The notes below the pieces were generated by a model. That model searched no databases and had not been told where the DNA came from. It saw only the letters and a program-made list of their open reading frames with translations. The translations under genes and the position numbers were made by a program. Below are positions 37,551 to 48,665 of a DNA stretch of 64,000 nucleotides, one piece after another (within the stretch, counting starts at the first letter, position 1; each line of letters starts with the position of its first letter). This stretch comes from Isoetes taiwanensis (Eukaryota; Streptophyta; Lycopodiopsida; Isoetales; Isoetaceae), in contig JAJEKV010000036.1 in NCBI GenBank assembly GCA_021234155.1, positions 5,975,079-6,039,078 of the forward strand, in the 5' to 3' direction.

Positions 37551-38957
37551 CACTAGAGTCGTCACATGATGAACCAGAAAAGGTGCATTTGCACTGTTTG
37601 CTTTAAAATTCATATAAAATCAAAGGTTCAATAATCAGTCAAACCCTTCTTATATGTTAATATATAGCAGTCACATTGCATGGGAAAAATACCTAAAAAT
37701 CTATTGGTCCCCATTCATGAGAGTTACACTTAGGTAAACCCAAGGGGGTCAAGTCTGTTTCGCTACATGTTTAGATAAAGTAAAACTGTCTCAGTAAGAT
37801 GATTTTTATGATTTTTTTCATTATTTTTGTATTTTTCTACACGAGTTAGAGAGTAAGACACAAAAAACTGCACCTCAATCCGAGGTCTGAGAAGGGAGAT
37901 AGGGCTGTTTGAACATGACAGGGTCAAAACTGCTGCTTGTCTTCTGTGAACCAATACTGGTTTCCAGAAAGCTGTTCCCAAATCAAATCTCTAACTTTTG
38001 CAGGAAAATGAATTTTGACCCAAAATTTTGAATATAAGTATTAGACAACTTGCTTTATCTAAGAAAAATGTCCATTAGCCTTGATGATGAGGTTTTGATT
38101 TTCTTTTATTTTTTCAATTACAAGTGAATGATAACTTATGTCTATATAGGAGTAAAATGATTCAAAGTCATCCGCAAAAAAATCACATTATGAAAGGTTA
38201 CCACGATATGGAATCACCCCAAAAACAAACACGTAAAAAAGCCATAGCATTTGTTTTCAAGAAATCAAGAAAGGTTCAGATATTACAAAACCATTACCGG
38301 GTCCACCTTCTTTTTAAAATTAAGAACTCCCTCATGTTAATCAATTTCAGTTTCAATTGCGGGATATAAGCACCTCATGAGCTAATCTATTCATTAAAAA
38401 TAATCAATGCTCCTGATCTTGAGGTTTAGCATAAACTTTCTAGTGTTCATTCCAAGTTATCTGTTAGAGTACGCGTTCCATGGATTTCATAAACCTATAT
38501 ATTGAATGGTGAACTCAAACTTGTATTTTTTATCTTCTCAAGTTGTGGAAGCAATGCAAAAGAATGAAAAACAAATATAAAAAGCTAGAACTATGAAAAA
38601 TAAAGATAGATCAAGCTATGTTCTGCTTTTCCATAACCCGATTGGGTTCCGTGGACGTTAAAATTTTCTTCCTTCCTTCCTTCCATTGCTGGTCCACATG
38701 GCTTATGATCATTCGAGAAGCAGAACATCCTCATCTTAATTAGTTGGTTGCTAGAATTGCATTATTTAATGGTAAAGTTGAAGCACAAGCAAACTGAACC
38801 TATATTAATCTCCACCTACCCTTCCAAAAATTATGTTAGAGAAGGTAGAAATTTGCCATATCATTGTATAAGTGACAAATGAACAATAAATAAAATTGGT
38901 AATCATAATTAGAGAGATTTAATTCTATACCCAATTCGTTAATTGTGGACCATAATG
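37551..38957. other. AT-rich non-coding DNA
   Basis: No gene seen. A (CTTC)n run lies at 38673-38687. Short frames here have no motif. Confidence 0.35.
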
Positions 38958-39422
38958 GTCCATGCCCATTTATATTCAAATTTTACATATAGTAGTATGT
39001 TATTTTAACATCAAATTGGAGATCTATGTTGCTAATGAAGCTTGAACCCATAAAAATTATAGTCTATCATGAAAGACAAGCTAAAGTTACTATTATTATA
39101 CCTAAAGTAGGAACTCCTAAGCAACAAACACGTGTACTAAGTTTATGATAGTAAAAAATAAGAAGATTTCATCGTGTGTTTTGCACTAAAACGATACAAA
39201 CTATATTTTAAACTTCTATCACATGTTTCGTCAATCATGAGTTGAAAAAGAATGCTATCTTGCTTTAAAATATGGCAAGCCTAAGTACAAACCAGAAATG
39301 GTCCATGTCTATTTTAAATCAAATCTTGTACATAATATGTTACTTTAACATGAAATTCAAGATTTATGTTGCCAAGGAAGAGTGACATTCATAAAAAATA
39401 TTGCCTACCATAAAAGATGAGT
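38958..39422 (+). repeat. Direct duplication, period about 341 bp
   Basis: A ~125-bp segment at 38958-39080 recurs at 39299-39422. Shared words are 'ggtccatg', 'atatgtta.tttaacat', 'gat.tatgttgc' and 'cata.aaaa.tat'. Divergence is substantial, so it is old. Confidence 0.65.
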
Positions 39423-39465
39423 TTTTTGTATTATTACCTTAGCTAAACTCTAATTTTGTGTAGTG

Positions 39466-41683
39466 GCAACCACTTCTAAATGTAAAGAATACATGGTTAT
39501 TCACCATATTTAAGTTCATAAAATTCTTTACTATGAATGTATAAGTGGAATGAATGGGAGTGCATCATTTATTGCCTTTAGAAAGCTTATATATAAGTTT
39601 AGTTAAACCACATTAGTTCTATTTTTGTCCTGGATTCTGTATCGAATCTTCTTTAGTGAAAATTGAGATCAACATGACTTATAGACATTTCAAAAAATTA
39701 TTAGACTATAGATCTTAGAGTTGACAACTTATGGCCGCAAGTCTTATGTCAAAACTTGTTATAGTAAAGGAGAAACAATTCACAACCTCAAACAGCGTTT
39801 TTGAGCTAAAAATGGTTTGACGACTTCATATAATGCCATCTAATAGCAACGAAACATGAAAATATGTAAATCAACATGTTTTATCATAAAACGTAAATTA
39901 TTTTCAATTTTAGAAACGTTTGGACCCCTTTATGCTAGAAAGTTTGAAGAATGCAGTTCTGGCCTGGCGTAAAAACTGCTGAATTCAATGAGGTTTGGGC
40001 AATCACCACAACATATCAGTAAATCTATTGGTCATGAAATTCTCCATGGCCATAAAGAATCGAGTGAAGATTCCAAAAGTGGTGGTATCTTGTGAAATGG
40101 AAATTTATCTTGTTAGATACCTGGGTTTAACTGGCAGAGGGTATGCTGGACCAATTATGGTGGATGAACCCAGAATAGTTCCAGTAACAACTCTAGTGTT
40201 AAAGAAGCTGCATCATAACATGATTTTTACCTTACGAAAATTATATAGAAGGAAGAAATGCTTGTACAAATGATAGCCAATATGCTGGTGAAGCAAGCAA
40301 ATTGATGAGAGCAGAGCTCTATAACAAAGCTCAGTATTTTGCCATCACATGAAATGGCATCAAGACGTAAAGACAACACGAAATTGAAATCCAATAAATT
40401 GGAGCACCGACATTACTCTACATGACATGTGCTGCTCACTTCTTGTTCTTGCCTAATTCTCATATAATCCTGCATCAACTAGAAACTGTAAATTCAATAC
40501 AAAAAGGAATATATTAATGGGTTGTTCCTTCTGGAAGAATGAGAATCAGGAAAACCCGCAAGCGAAGATTCTTGCAACGAAAGACATGAGTACTGGAAGG
40601 CCTCTTGTAAACAAGATAATTTTAGTAACTCAAATGGCATTCTAGATGCATTCCGTCACTCGTAAAATCACACACCATAAACCCTTCTGACGATGCATTC
40701 TGCCTGCTATGCCTCAAGTAAATGTCTACTCCGCATGACCTTAATAAGTGCCCAAGCAAGAAGGCAACGAAATGAAAAGCATTTAAGCGTAACCATAGTT
40801 CAAATTTGAAAGATGCAAATCCAAAGGTACAATAAATAAAGAGAATTTAAGGATTAGGTGCTCAAACATTTGGAAAATTGTAGAAGCGGGATTATTGGCA
40901 ACTTGAACTTAAATAGAAGTGGATTTGGCAAAAAAGAAAAAGCGTGTTTATCTTTCAAAATTTCCAAGGATACATGCAGGCAAAAGTGTGTTTACCTTTG
41001 AAATTCAAAGCTCCATTGCATTCCTTGCTCCAGATCAAGAAAATTAAAAGCTTGAAGGAGGAAAACAATAAATTACCAAAGATCCCGGGATGACAGATCC
41101 GAAATTGGACAAGACCCAACTTCGTTTTTTCTTAGGGGACAAGACCCAACTCCTTGACATGTCTTCAACTTCAAATCTCAAGATCGAATCGACTCATGAA
41201 AAACCATGGAAGCGAAAACATAAGAAGTTTCAGGCAGCTGGGAAGCTTGACCAGGCCATCGAGATATATGAGGGAAAACCTGCAATCACCAATCTATCGC
41301 TTGATATTACACCCGTAAATGGAGGAGAAGACCAGAAATAGAGTTGTTCATATTACCTCCGGTATTCATAGGGACGGTCCCTCCAACATACTTGGCGATT
41401 TTGAGCCGTTATTATCACACTTGAAGCTCCAGGCAAATACCACTAAGGATCTAATGCCAGAAGACAGACCGTCATCATACAAGGCATTGCTTAATGCCCT
41501 AACTCAGAGCAATTGATCAAGCTAAACACCTGACCGTGGTAGGATCCGGCCCGGAGGGCGGATTCGTGAGTCGCAAGCCGCCTACTGTCACGTTAGGTTT
41601 AAAAGAAAATAAAAATAAACAGTTAGTTCGAAATAGTTAAATGGTTAAAATGGTCATGTTAGTGGATGAAGATTACCTAAAGA
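39466..41683. other. AT-rich DNA with two adjacent small frames, no assignment
   Basis: Two consecutive + frames, 41090-41341 (83 codons, with 'KFQAAGKLDQAIEIYEGKP', reminiscent of a TPR helix) and 41319-41516 (65 codons), look more codon-like than their surroundings. They might be one exon broken by an indel. The frame at 39995-40273 has no known motif. I cannot name a product. Confidence 0.25.
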
Positions 41684-41720
41684 AAACCCTAAACAACCCT
41701 AAAAAAAACCCTAAACTAAT
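41684..41720 (+). repeat. Short telomere-like CCCTAAA cluster
   Basis: Three 'accctaaa' words, irregularly spaced by A runs. This is the complement of the plant telomere unit TTTAGGG, but the array is too short and irregular to be a clear interstitial telomere. Confidence 0.4.
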
Positions 41721-41899
41721 GGGAGGATATTCACCACAGGATTTGCCCCCTTTTCTAAAATCAACGGCTTACAAAAGGGTGCACTCTAGAAATACTATTT
41801 AGTATACCTGGATGAATACGGCCACCAAATCATATGAAAACCTTAGAGAAAACAGTACAAAAACACAAAAAAAAACCCCCTGTTATAATGCTACATATT

Positions 41900-43140
41900 T
41901 GCTTAAATTATGTACTTGTAAGGTGTTCCTACATCTTCATCTAAGGTTTTCAAGTCAGCTCTATGTTTAGCCTTTTTTGCTGTCAATATTCTTACTTGGG
42001 ATTGGGGTCTCAATAATGATAACATTTATTGCAGATCTGGCTTATGTTATTATGCAGATCATGTCCTCTTAGTTCTACAATAATTTCTGATCCAAAACTT
42101 TAACTGTATGCTTACTTATGCCACACTAAACATCTGCTGGCTGAACTTATTCCTTTTGTTTGAGATTGTTAACTAAGTTATTGTGGTGAAAGGCGATAAG
42201 CTGGTTTTGGTCCATAGCTTACCTGCTACCCAGTTTTTGGCAACCATTCTAATGCTTGTCTAATCTCTTGTGGTGCAGGTAACCGGACTGAACCCTCCAT
42301 ACGTTTACTTGGTGTGCTTGGGAGCAAAGTTTTTGCTCATATCCATTGTGATTCGACATTAAGTTACTCTACAAAGCTACTTCTACTGAACTTTGTTTTT
42401 GGTGATATTCGACAAATCTTATGTTGACGGATACTGCTCCATATATCCATTTTGGTTTTATATTTTTATGTTCTATCTATACTTCTTTGTTATTACTTTG
42501 TTCTGGTATGAAATCAGTAAACTTGAATTAATTTTATCTACTTTCTCTCTTTTCATGTTTTGTTGCTCTTATTCTCCCTAAATATTTCCTGTAATCTACT
42601 TTTGCTTAATATTCCTCTTGGATTTATGTACTTCATGTTGATTTTATGGTTCCTTTTGTTCTATACTATTTGTTTATTTCCTACCAAGTTTTCTTTTGTT
42701 TGTTTCCCCAACCTATTTTGTTTCCTTTATACCATATAAGTCTTATGGGTTTTGTATCTTTTTCTTCTTTGATTTACATTCCTATTTTACTCGTCTTAAC
42801 TCTTATTTATTATTATTATTACTTTTTCTCTATGCTTTTTCTTAAACCTATTCTTCTTTAAAGTGTTTTAAGCTGTAAATTGCTATTGCCCCTTTTTCCT
42901 TTATTGTCGATCCTTTCAAGGCTTGGTTAGGTTATTTTGCACCTTAACCTATCTAAGGTTGCTCTTGTATGGACTTTTTATTCCAAAAGGAATTTCTAGT
43001 CTTAAAAGTCTGGGTAACTAGTCTTTGGCTTGTTTTCTTCAGACTAAGGGTTTTTTTATTTTAATACAACTTTCAAGTTTAACTTGAAACCTTGATTTGG
43101 ATCATGGTGCTACCTTTCCTTACCTGTTTTTTCTGTGCAG
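41900..43140. other. T-rich intron-like DNA
   Basis: A very T-rich + strand. 'tggtgcag' at 42273-42280 and 'tttttctgtgcag' ending at 43140 look like plant 3' splice sites. The frames 42393-42861 are Phe/Tyr/Leu-rich and reflect base composition. Confidence 0.35.
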
Positions 43141-43620
43141 AATGTTCAAGTGGATAAAAATGACTTGGATTTGAACAATTCCTGGATAATGGAGCTTATT
43201 GCTTTAAATTACGATCAGTGTGGTATCTCTAGTCCCAACTTTGCTGTGCAAACTTTGATAGATGTAAGGGCTTGATCTGGCCGGTTTTGGGCTGCCAGAG
43301 CTGTTAGTGAACTCCAGAAAGAGTTCTATAAAGCTTGGGAGTCGGATTTAAGCAACAGAGAAATCTGGAACAGAATTATTGAAGCCGGATTTCTGATAGG
43401 ATACTTGGAAAATAGATCTAAGAGTTGAGCTTTGGATTCGGATTTGGAATCCGAATTGGATATTGTGGCCCCAGGGCAGCCGGATTCTGCCAGGAGCCTG
43501 ATCAGAATTGGACCCATAGGGTCGGATTGGCAGCCAAAGCTGTGATTGATCTTTGCTTGAATTGGGCTTGGCCCACAGGGCCGAAATTGCAACCTAAGGC
43601 TGTGCTAGCAGTCCCAGGGT
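43141..43620 (+). other. Coding-like block, product unknown
   Basis: After a splice-acceptor-like 'gtgcag', the + strand reads 'NVQVDKNDLDLNNSWIMEL' and stays open to 43273. It then continues in other frames with 'FYKAWESDLSNREIWNRIIE'. From 43430 on, short words such as 'ggattcggatttgga' and 'gccaggagcctgatcagaattgg'-like units recur. This may be an exon or a retroelement gag-like piece. I recognise no family. Confidence 0.3.
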
Positions 43621-43879
43621 AGATTGCTACTGCCAAGCACTGATCTGGGTAAAGAGCCAGTTGGTGCCAACAGGGAGGATTCGTTCAAAGAATTAGGATT
43701 CTGCCAGGAACCAACCAAGGCTTGGGCCTTGAGGTCGGAATCATAGTCTGGGACTGTGGTTAGAGTCCAGGTATTTGGAACTGCCAGGGACAGATTGGAC
43801 TTGATAGCCGGTGGACAATCTTCCAGGGAGGATTCTCTGGAAGAATCCGAGCTGCTGTGAGAGCAGCAAACAAAAGGTC

Positions 43880-44012
43880 AAGTGGGGGATCAGGGATCCA
43901 CGGTGTGGGACCGGCGTGACAACGTGGGCTTGTGGGAGCAATCTCGTAGCAACAAGCCGATAAGACTAGCGCGGGGATCCGGGATCCAAGGTGTGGGTGG
44001 TAGCTAGTCGGC
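43880..44012 (+). repeat. Direct repeat of a GC-rich 25-bp block
   Basis: 'gggatcagggatccacggtgtggg' or a near form (about 43887-43910) recurs as 'gggatccgggatccaaggtgtggg' (about 43975-43998). The copies are separated by about 65 bp of GC-rich DNA with 'cggcgt.aaca'-type words in both flanks. It looks like part of a tandem array or an LTR piece. Confidence 0.55.
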
Positions 44013-44039
44013 GTCAACACGCGGGCGGGGATTGTTTCT

Positions 44040-45560
44040 AAGGAAAAATTTTTGCCGTGTAACAACCATTTTGCAACTATGATTTTATATGTTATACATT
44101 TGCAGCTAGATCTTGCATAATCGAAGCGTCAATACGTCATTTGCAACAACAATCTTTGTATAGGCATTCAGCTTTTATTGCGGCGTTCAATACGATTCGA
44201 CTTAAGTGTCTAGTTAGGCATTTGTATTCTGCTAGAGCCTCCATTGCAATGACATTGCCGAGCTGTTATATCTAAACTTGATCGTATTTATCAATGGAGT
44301 TACACAGGTTGTTACAAGCAAAACAAACATCCAACGTCTTCACAAGGTAAGTTCTTCATTCTCGGACATGTTTAATGCTAAGCAACTTCTGCACGAAGCC
44401 ATGGATTTTACTGAATCTTTGTTGTTGCCAATACTCTGTTTATTGCAGATATTTTGGGTTTAGGCAAGTTATTATTTCCAGGTGCATAGGCAACAACTTC
44501 GCACCAAATCCCGGTCCATTTGTCCACAACAATAAATTTTTTTTTTCAATGGATATTTTTGCTCTCAACTTCCTTTGTATTCCTCTTTCTTCTTCATCTT
44601 CTATCCTGTACAGGAACAAATAGAAGCATGCATATGAACATTGAAGTATGTAATGCCATCATTTGAGGCATTGTAGGAGATCGGATTTTTGGAGCTACTT
44701 TTGGCATGGGAGCTTTCAATTGTCTCCAAGTGTAAACATTGACATCTGTTTGTTCTGTGGCAGTTACGCGGGATGAGCTTCTATCAACAAGCAGCAAGTA
44801 TTGTTTATCAAGGGGCCTTGCCTTCTACTTTTTCCAGTAGGCATTGATTGATTTTAGGCTATTGGGTTCTTTCACACGCACCCTGTGTTTTGCTCTGATC
44901 TGAAATACTATATGGTGCAATCAATTCTATTGTTGTTTTAATTGATGATAAGCTATGATTTCAAGCATTTTTTAGTGGCTTAGTCATAATTTTTTTTGGC
45001 TTTGCCTAATAATATCTTGTTCAGCTTTTTGCAGCCACATGTAGCTAGGCAAGCAGGGAGAAACATCTGTCAAAAAATGTTTCTGGTCAGCTTTATTGGA
45101 GGTGGAATCTTGGCTTCATAATTTGATTGTGTTTTGGCTACTTTGGCTTCGTGTTGTTACTACTGCATGTTTTGATTTGTTGCACTAGGAAATTTTTGCA
45201 TGAAGTTGTTTGCATATTATATGTGTTATATCATTTTCTTCCCTAATGTTACCTGTTTTGTTTAATTGAATATGTCATCTTCTTTATGATTTGGCTCATC
45301 TTCATTGTTTACAGGTTAAGATGATCCATTTATTTTTCATTTGTTGCACTCGAACACGTGTTCCAATATATATCTCCGGGTTATGTCTTTTTCATCTAGT
45401 TGGGTACATTGCAAAATGTTTTTATGGGCATTTGTAGCATCCAATGTTCATTCCGTACTATTGTCAATGGCATACATATGTTTTTTGTAAACAACGTGGG
45501 CATGGATAGATTCTTTTATAAGAGTCACGTAGCATCTATCTATCAGCAAGTACAGATCAT
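44040..45560. other. T-rich non-coding DNA
   Basis: No gene recognised. Short frames at 44278-44623 have no motif. Confidence 0.35.
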
Positions 45561-46278
45561 TCCTTTCTCTGCACCCTTTTCCTCTTCCCCTTTGCCCTGC
45601 CCTTTTCCTCCTTTTCCCACCCATTCCATTTTCCCTTTTTCCTGTTTGCTTTTTTTCCCTTCCCTTTCATCCCTCTCCCCTTTCTGTTCCCTTTCTCTTT
45701 CCTTTTTTTCATGTTATTTTTCCCTTTCCTTACTCTTTCCTTTTTTTTTTCTTTTTTCCATGCCCATTTGCCCTTCACTTTTCGTTTTTCCTTTTCCTCT
45801 TGAGAGATCAAGGAATGCTATTTTTCACTTCATTTTTTTCCTTTCTTCACCTTTCCCTCTTCCCTTTTTTTCATGCTCTTTCCCCTTCCCTCTTCCCCTT
45901 TTCCTCATGCCCGTTTTTCCGGGTTCCCTTTACCCCTTTCTTTTTCTTTTTCCTTTCCCCATGCCCTTTTTTTTCCCTCCCTTCTCCCCACCCTTTTCTT
46001 GTTCCTTTTTATGCCTTCCCTTTTCCTCCTTTCCCCACCCTTTCCCTCTTCCCTTTTTCCCGGTGCCCGTTTTCCCTTCCCTTTCCCCCTCCCTTTTCTT
46101 GTCCCTTTCCCATGTCATTTTTCCCTTCTCTTTTTCCCTCTCCTAATTCGATCTTCCCCCTTTTCTCATGTCCTTTTTCCTTTCCCCTTTTCGCTTTCTC
46201 TTTTTTCCCTTTGTGCCTTTCTGCCCTTTACATTTTCTCTTTCCTCCTCCATTTTCTGTTTACACCTTTCCGTTTTGC
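45561..46278 (+). repeat. Long polypyrimidine tract, 0.7 kb
   Basis: Almost only C and T on +, built from variants of 'ccctttttcc' and 'ttcccttttcct'. Two non-pyrimidine landmarks, near 45800 ('cttgagagatcaa') and 46288 ('tcaagagaccaaa'), suggest a higher-order period of about 490 bp. Long frames across it (45400-46146, 45800-46318, 45873-46364) are Phe/Pro/Ser/Leu-rich artefacts of composition. Confidence 0.9.
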
Positions 46279-46539
46279 CTTTCTCCTCAAGAGACCAAAG
46301 CATGACCAATCACGATAGTGGAAAATCTTGTGATAAATCTCGGTCTTCGGATGCAATCAAATGATCTCGGCCATTCAAATTAAGGCTTGCTATAACACGC
46401 TATAACATTATAATTCTTATATAATAAAGTTTTAGTGTAAGTAAATATGTAATGGACCACGCCCTAAATCGGACGGTCGAGGATTTGATTGACCAATGGT
46501 GGAGATGATGTGTGCATGTCTTCAACTAAAATTTCAATA

Positions 46540-48150
46540 TGAAAGGGAAAAGGAAAAAGGAAAAGGGAAAAGGAAAAAAGGGGAAGGGAAGGGAAAAGGA
46601 AAAACGATGAAAGGGAAAAGGGAAAAGGGAAAAGGGAAAAGGAAAAGGGGAAGGGAAAAGGAAAAAAGATGAAAGGGAAAAAGGAAAAAAAAAAAAGGAA
46701 AACGATGAAAGGAAAAGGGAAAAGGAAAAGGGGAAGGGAAAAGGAAAAAGAAGAAAGGGAAAAGGGAAAACGGAAAAGGGAAAAGGAAAAGGGAAGGGAA
46801 AAGGAAAAACGATGAAAGGGAAAAGGAAAAGGGGAAGGGAAAAGGAAAAATGATGAAAGGGAAAAGGGAAAAGGGGAAGGGAAAAGGAAAAACGATGAAA
46901 GGGAAAAGGGAAAAGGAAAAGGGGAAGGGAAAAGGAAAAACGATGAAAGGGAAAAGGGAAAAGGGAAAAGGGAAAAGGAATAAAAGAAAGGTAAGAGGAA
47001 AAAGGAAAGAGAAGGAGAAAAGGAAAAATGGAAAGATAAAAGGAAATAGAAAAAGGAATAGAATAGGCGAGGGGGAAAGGGAAAGGAAAAAGAGCACCGC
47101 GAGAAGGGTAAGAAGTAAAGGTGAGAAAAGGAGAAAAAGGTAAGGGAAAATAAGAAAAGGTTGCAAAGTCTATGGGAAAAAGAAAAGTAAAAAGGAAAAG
47201 AGAGAGGGAAAAGGGAAAAAGAGAACTTGGGAAAAGGGAACGAGAAAAAGAGAAAAAAGGAAAGGGCGTGAAAAAAAGGGAAAAGAGAAAGGGTGAAGAA
47301 AGAGAAAAAGGAAAGCAAAAAGAGGATCGAGAAAAAGGAAGAGGGAAAGGATGGAAAAATAAGGAAAAAGGTGGGGGGAAAGTAGAATAGACAAATGGTA
47401 GGGAGCAAGGAATAGGAAAAGAGGAAGGAGAAAAGGGCACGAGAAAAAAGGGAAGAGGGAAAGGGTGAGGAAATAGAAAAAAGAAAGGGAAAAAGAGTAT
47501 GGGAAAGGGAAAAGAAAAAAGAAACAAGAAAGGAGAAAGTGGAAAGGGGAAAAGGGAAGAGGATGGGGAAAGAAGGAAAAAGGGTACATAAAAAAGGTTG
47601 AGAAAAGGGAATGGAAAGAGGCATATGAAAAGCGAAAGGGAACGGGAAAGGGAAAATGTAAAGGAAGGGGAAAGAGAAAGGAAAGGGAAAAAGGGAACAT
47701 CGCAAAGCAAAAGGGTGGGGAAAGTATGAAAAGGGAATGGAAAGTTGAAAGGAAAAGGGAAGCGGAAAAAGGAGAAGGGAAAGCAAAAAGAGCATGAGGA
47801 AAAGGGGAGAGAGAAATGGGAAAAGAGATGGGGAAAAGGGCACGTGATCAAGAGGAAGAGGGTGGGGAAAGGAAGAAAGGGGCACATGAAAAGGTAAGCA
47901 AAAGAGAACGAAAAAAATGCATGAGAAACGGGAAAGAGAAAAGGAAAAGGAAAAGGAAGAGGAAGAGGAAGGGGAAAAGGAAAGGGAAAAAGAGTAGTGG
48001 AAAAATGGGAAGAGCGGGGAAAGATAAAAAGGAAGGAAAAAGCTGATAAGAAAAAGAGAAAGAAAAAAAGGGGAAGGGGAAAGGGAAGGCAAAGGGAGGG
48101 AGAAGGGGGTTAGAAAAAAAAAAGGGGAATAAAAAAAGAAAGAAATTAAA
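46540..48150 (+). repeat. Long polypurine tract, 1.6 kb
   Basis: Almost only G and A on +, made of 'gggaaaagg' and 'ggaaaaaggg' variants. At 46600-46960 the unit '(c/t)gatgaaagggaaaagg' recurs at about 36-106 bp spacing (starts near 46605, 46668, 46704, 46810, 46850, 46892, 46941). It faces the pyrimidine tract as an inverted partner across a 260-bp spacer. The 542-codon minus frame (46464-48092) is a composition artefact. Confidence 0.9.
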
Positions 48151-48414
48151 GGTTCCTAATTTATGCCCAGCAAGGCTGGGTACCATTACTAGTTATAATA
48201 TATATATAAGACAAAATTTAGCTGGAAATTTTCCTGTGTTTCTTAAAATAAGAAGCTAAATCTCAAATCTATTTGGAGGCTTACAAGGGTCCCTTGGAAT
48301 TTCTCGAACCAAGGTGATCTAATTAAATAAGGTAGAAAAAAAAAGGAAAATATTCTTACCAACTTGTCTCATGTTAACATGTTTAAAAGCAATGCTTAAA
48401 GAACTAAAACTCTA

Positions 48415-48419
48415 TTTTA
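48415..48419 (+). repeat. Target site duplication TTTTA, left
   Basis: Five bases identical to 61509-61513, directly outside the two LTR ends. Five bp is the normal size for Ty3/gypsy integrase. Confidence 0.9.
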
Positions 48420-48420
48420 T

Positions 48421-48474
48421 GTGACGGTCCAGGGGAATATACGCCATAAATACGTATATTCCTGGATCCGTCAC
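48421..48474. repeat. LTR-terminal hairpin, left copy
   Basis: The first 54 nt fold into a stem. The arm 48421-48443 pairs with 48453-48474, with one single-base and one two-base bulge, around the 9-nt loop 'ccataaata'. The same structure starts the 3' LTR at 59878. Confidence 0.85.
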
Positions 48475-48659
48475 CATACAAGTCTATCTTCATAGCCTTG
48501 TATACCATAGATTGTGGCACTAGGGGGCATGGCCAAGTTATTCTCATAACTTAGCCAACCATAGGTTAGACCATTGTCCACGTGGCCTTAACCTATTGGG
48601 CACCCGCCACACCTGACTCAATTCATTGGTGCCACGCGGCATCCTAGGTGGACCTAACT

Positions 48660-48665
48660 TATATA
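48660..48665 (+). promoter_or_regulatory. TATA box of the 5' LTR
   Basis: 'tatata' within 'aacttatataggcct', about 240 bp into the LTR. It is followed by 'aaccctaaccctagg', where transcription would be expected to start near 48690. The motif is kept in the 3' LTR at 60117-60122. Confidence 0.6.

Noticed and set aside
41684-41720. Interstitial telomere
   Set aside because: Only three CCCTAAA-like words with irregular A-run spacing. The words at 31474-31530 are even more scattered, and AT-rich plant DNA yields such clusters by chance.
42393-42861. Hydrophobic frames as membrane proteins
   Set aside because: Phe, Tyr and Leu excess follows from T-rich DNA. There is no start context or conserved pattern, and splice-like sites nearby point to intron-type sequence.
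45400-46364. Three overlapping + frames of 163-248 codons
   Set aside because: Same cause: C/T-only DNA has few stop codons. No domain or codon-position pattern is seen.
46464-48092. 542-codon minus-strand open frame, and others of 453, 210 and 176 codons
   Set aside because: They consist almost only of Phe, Pro, Ser and Leu because the strand is pure pyrimidine. Several frames are open at once over the same DNA, which is a composition effect.
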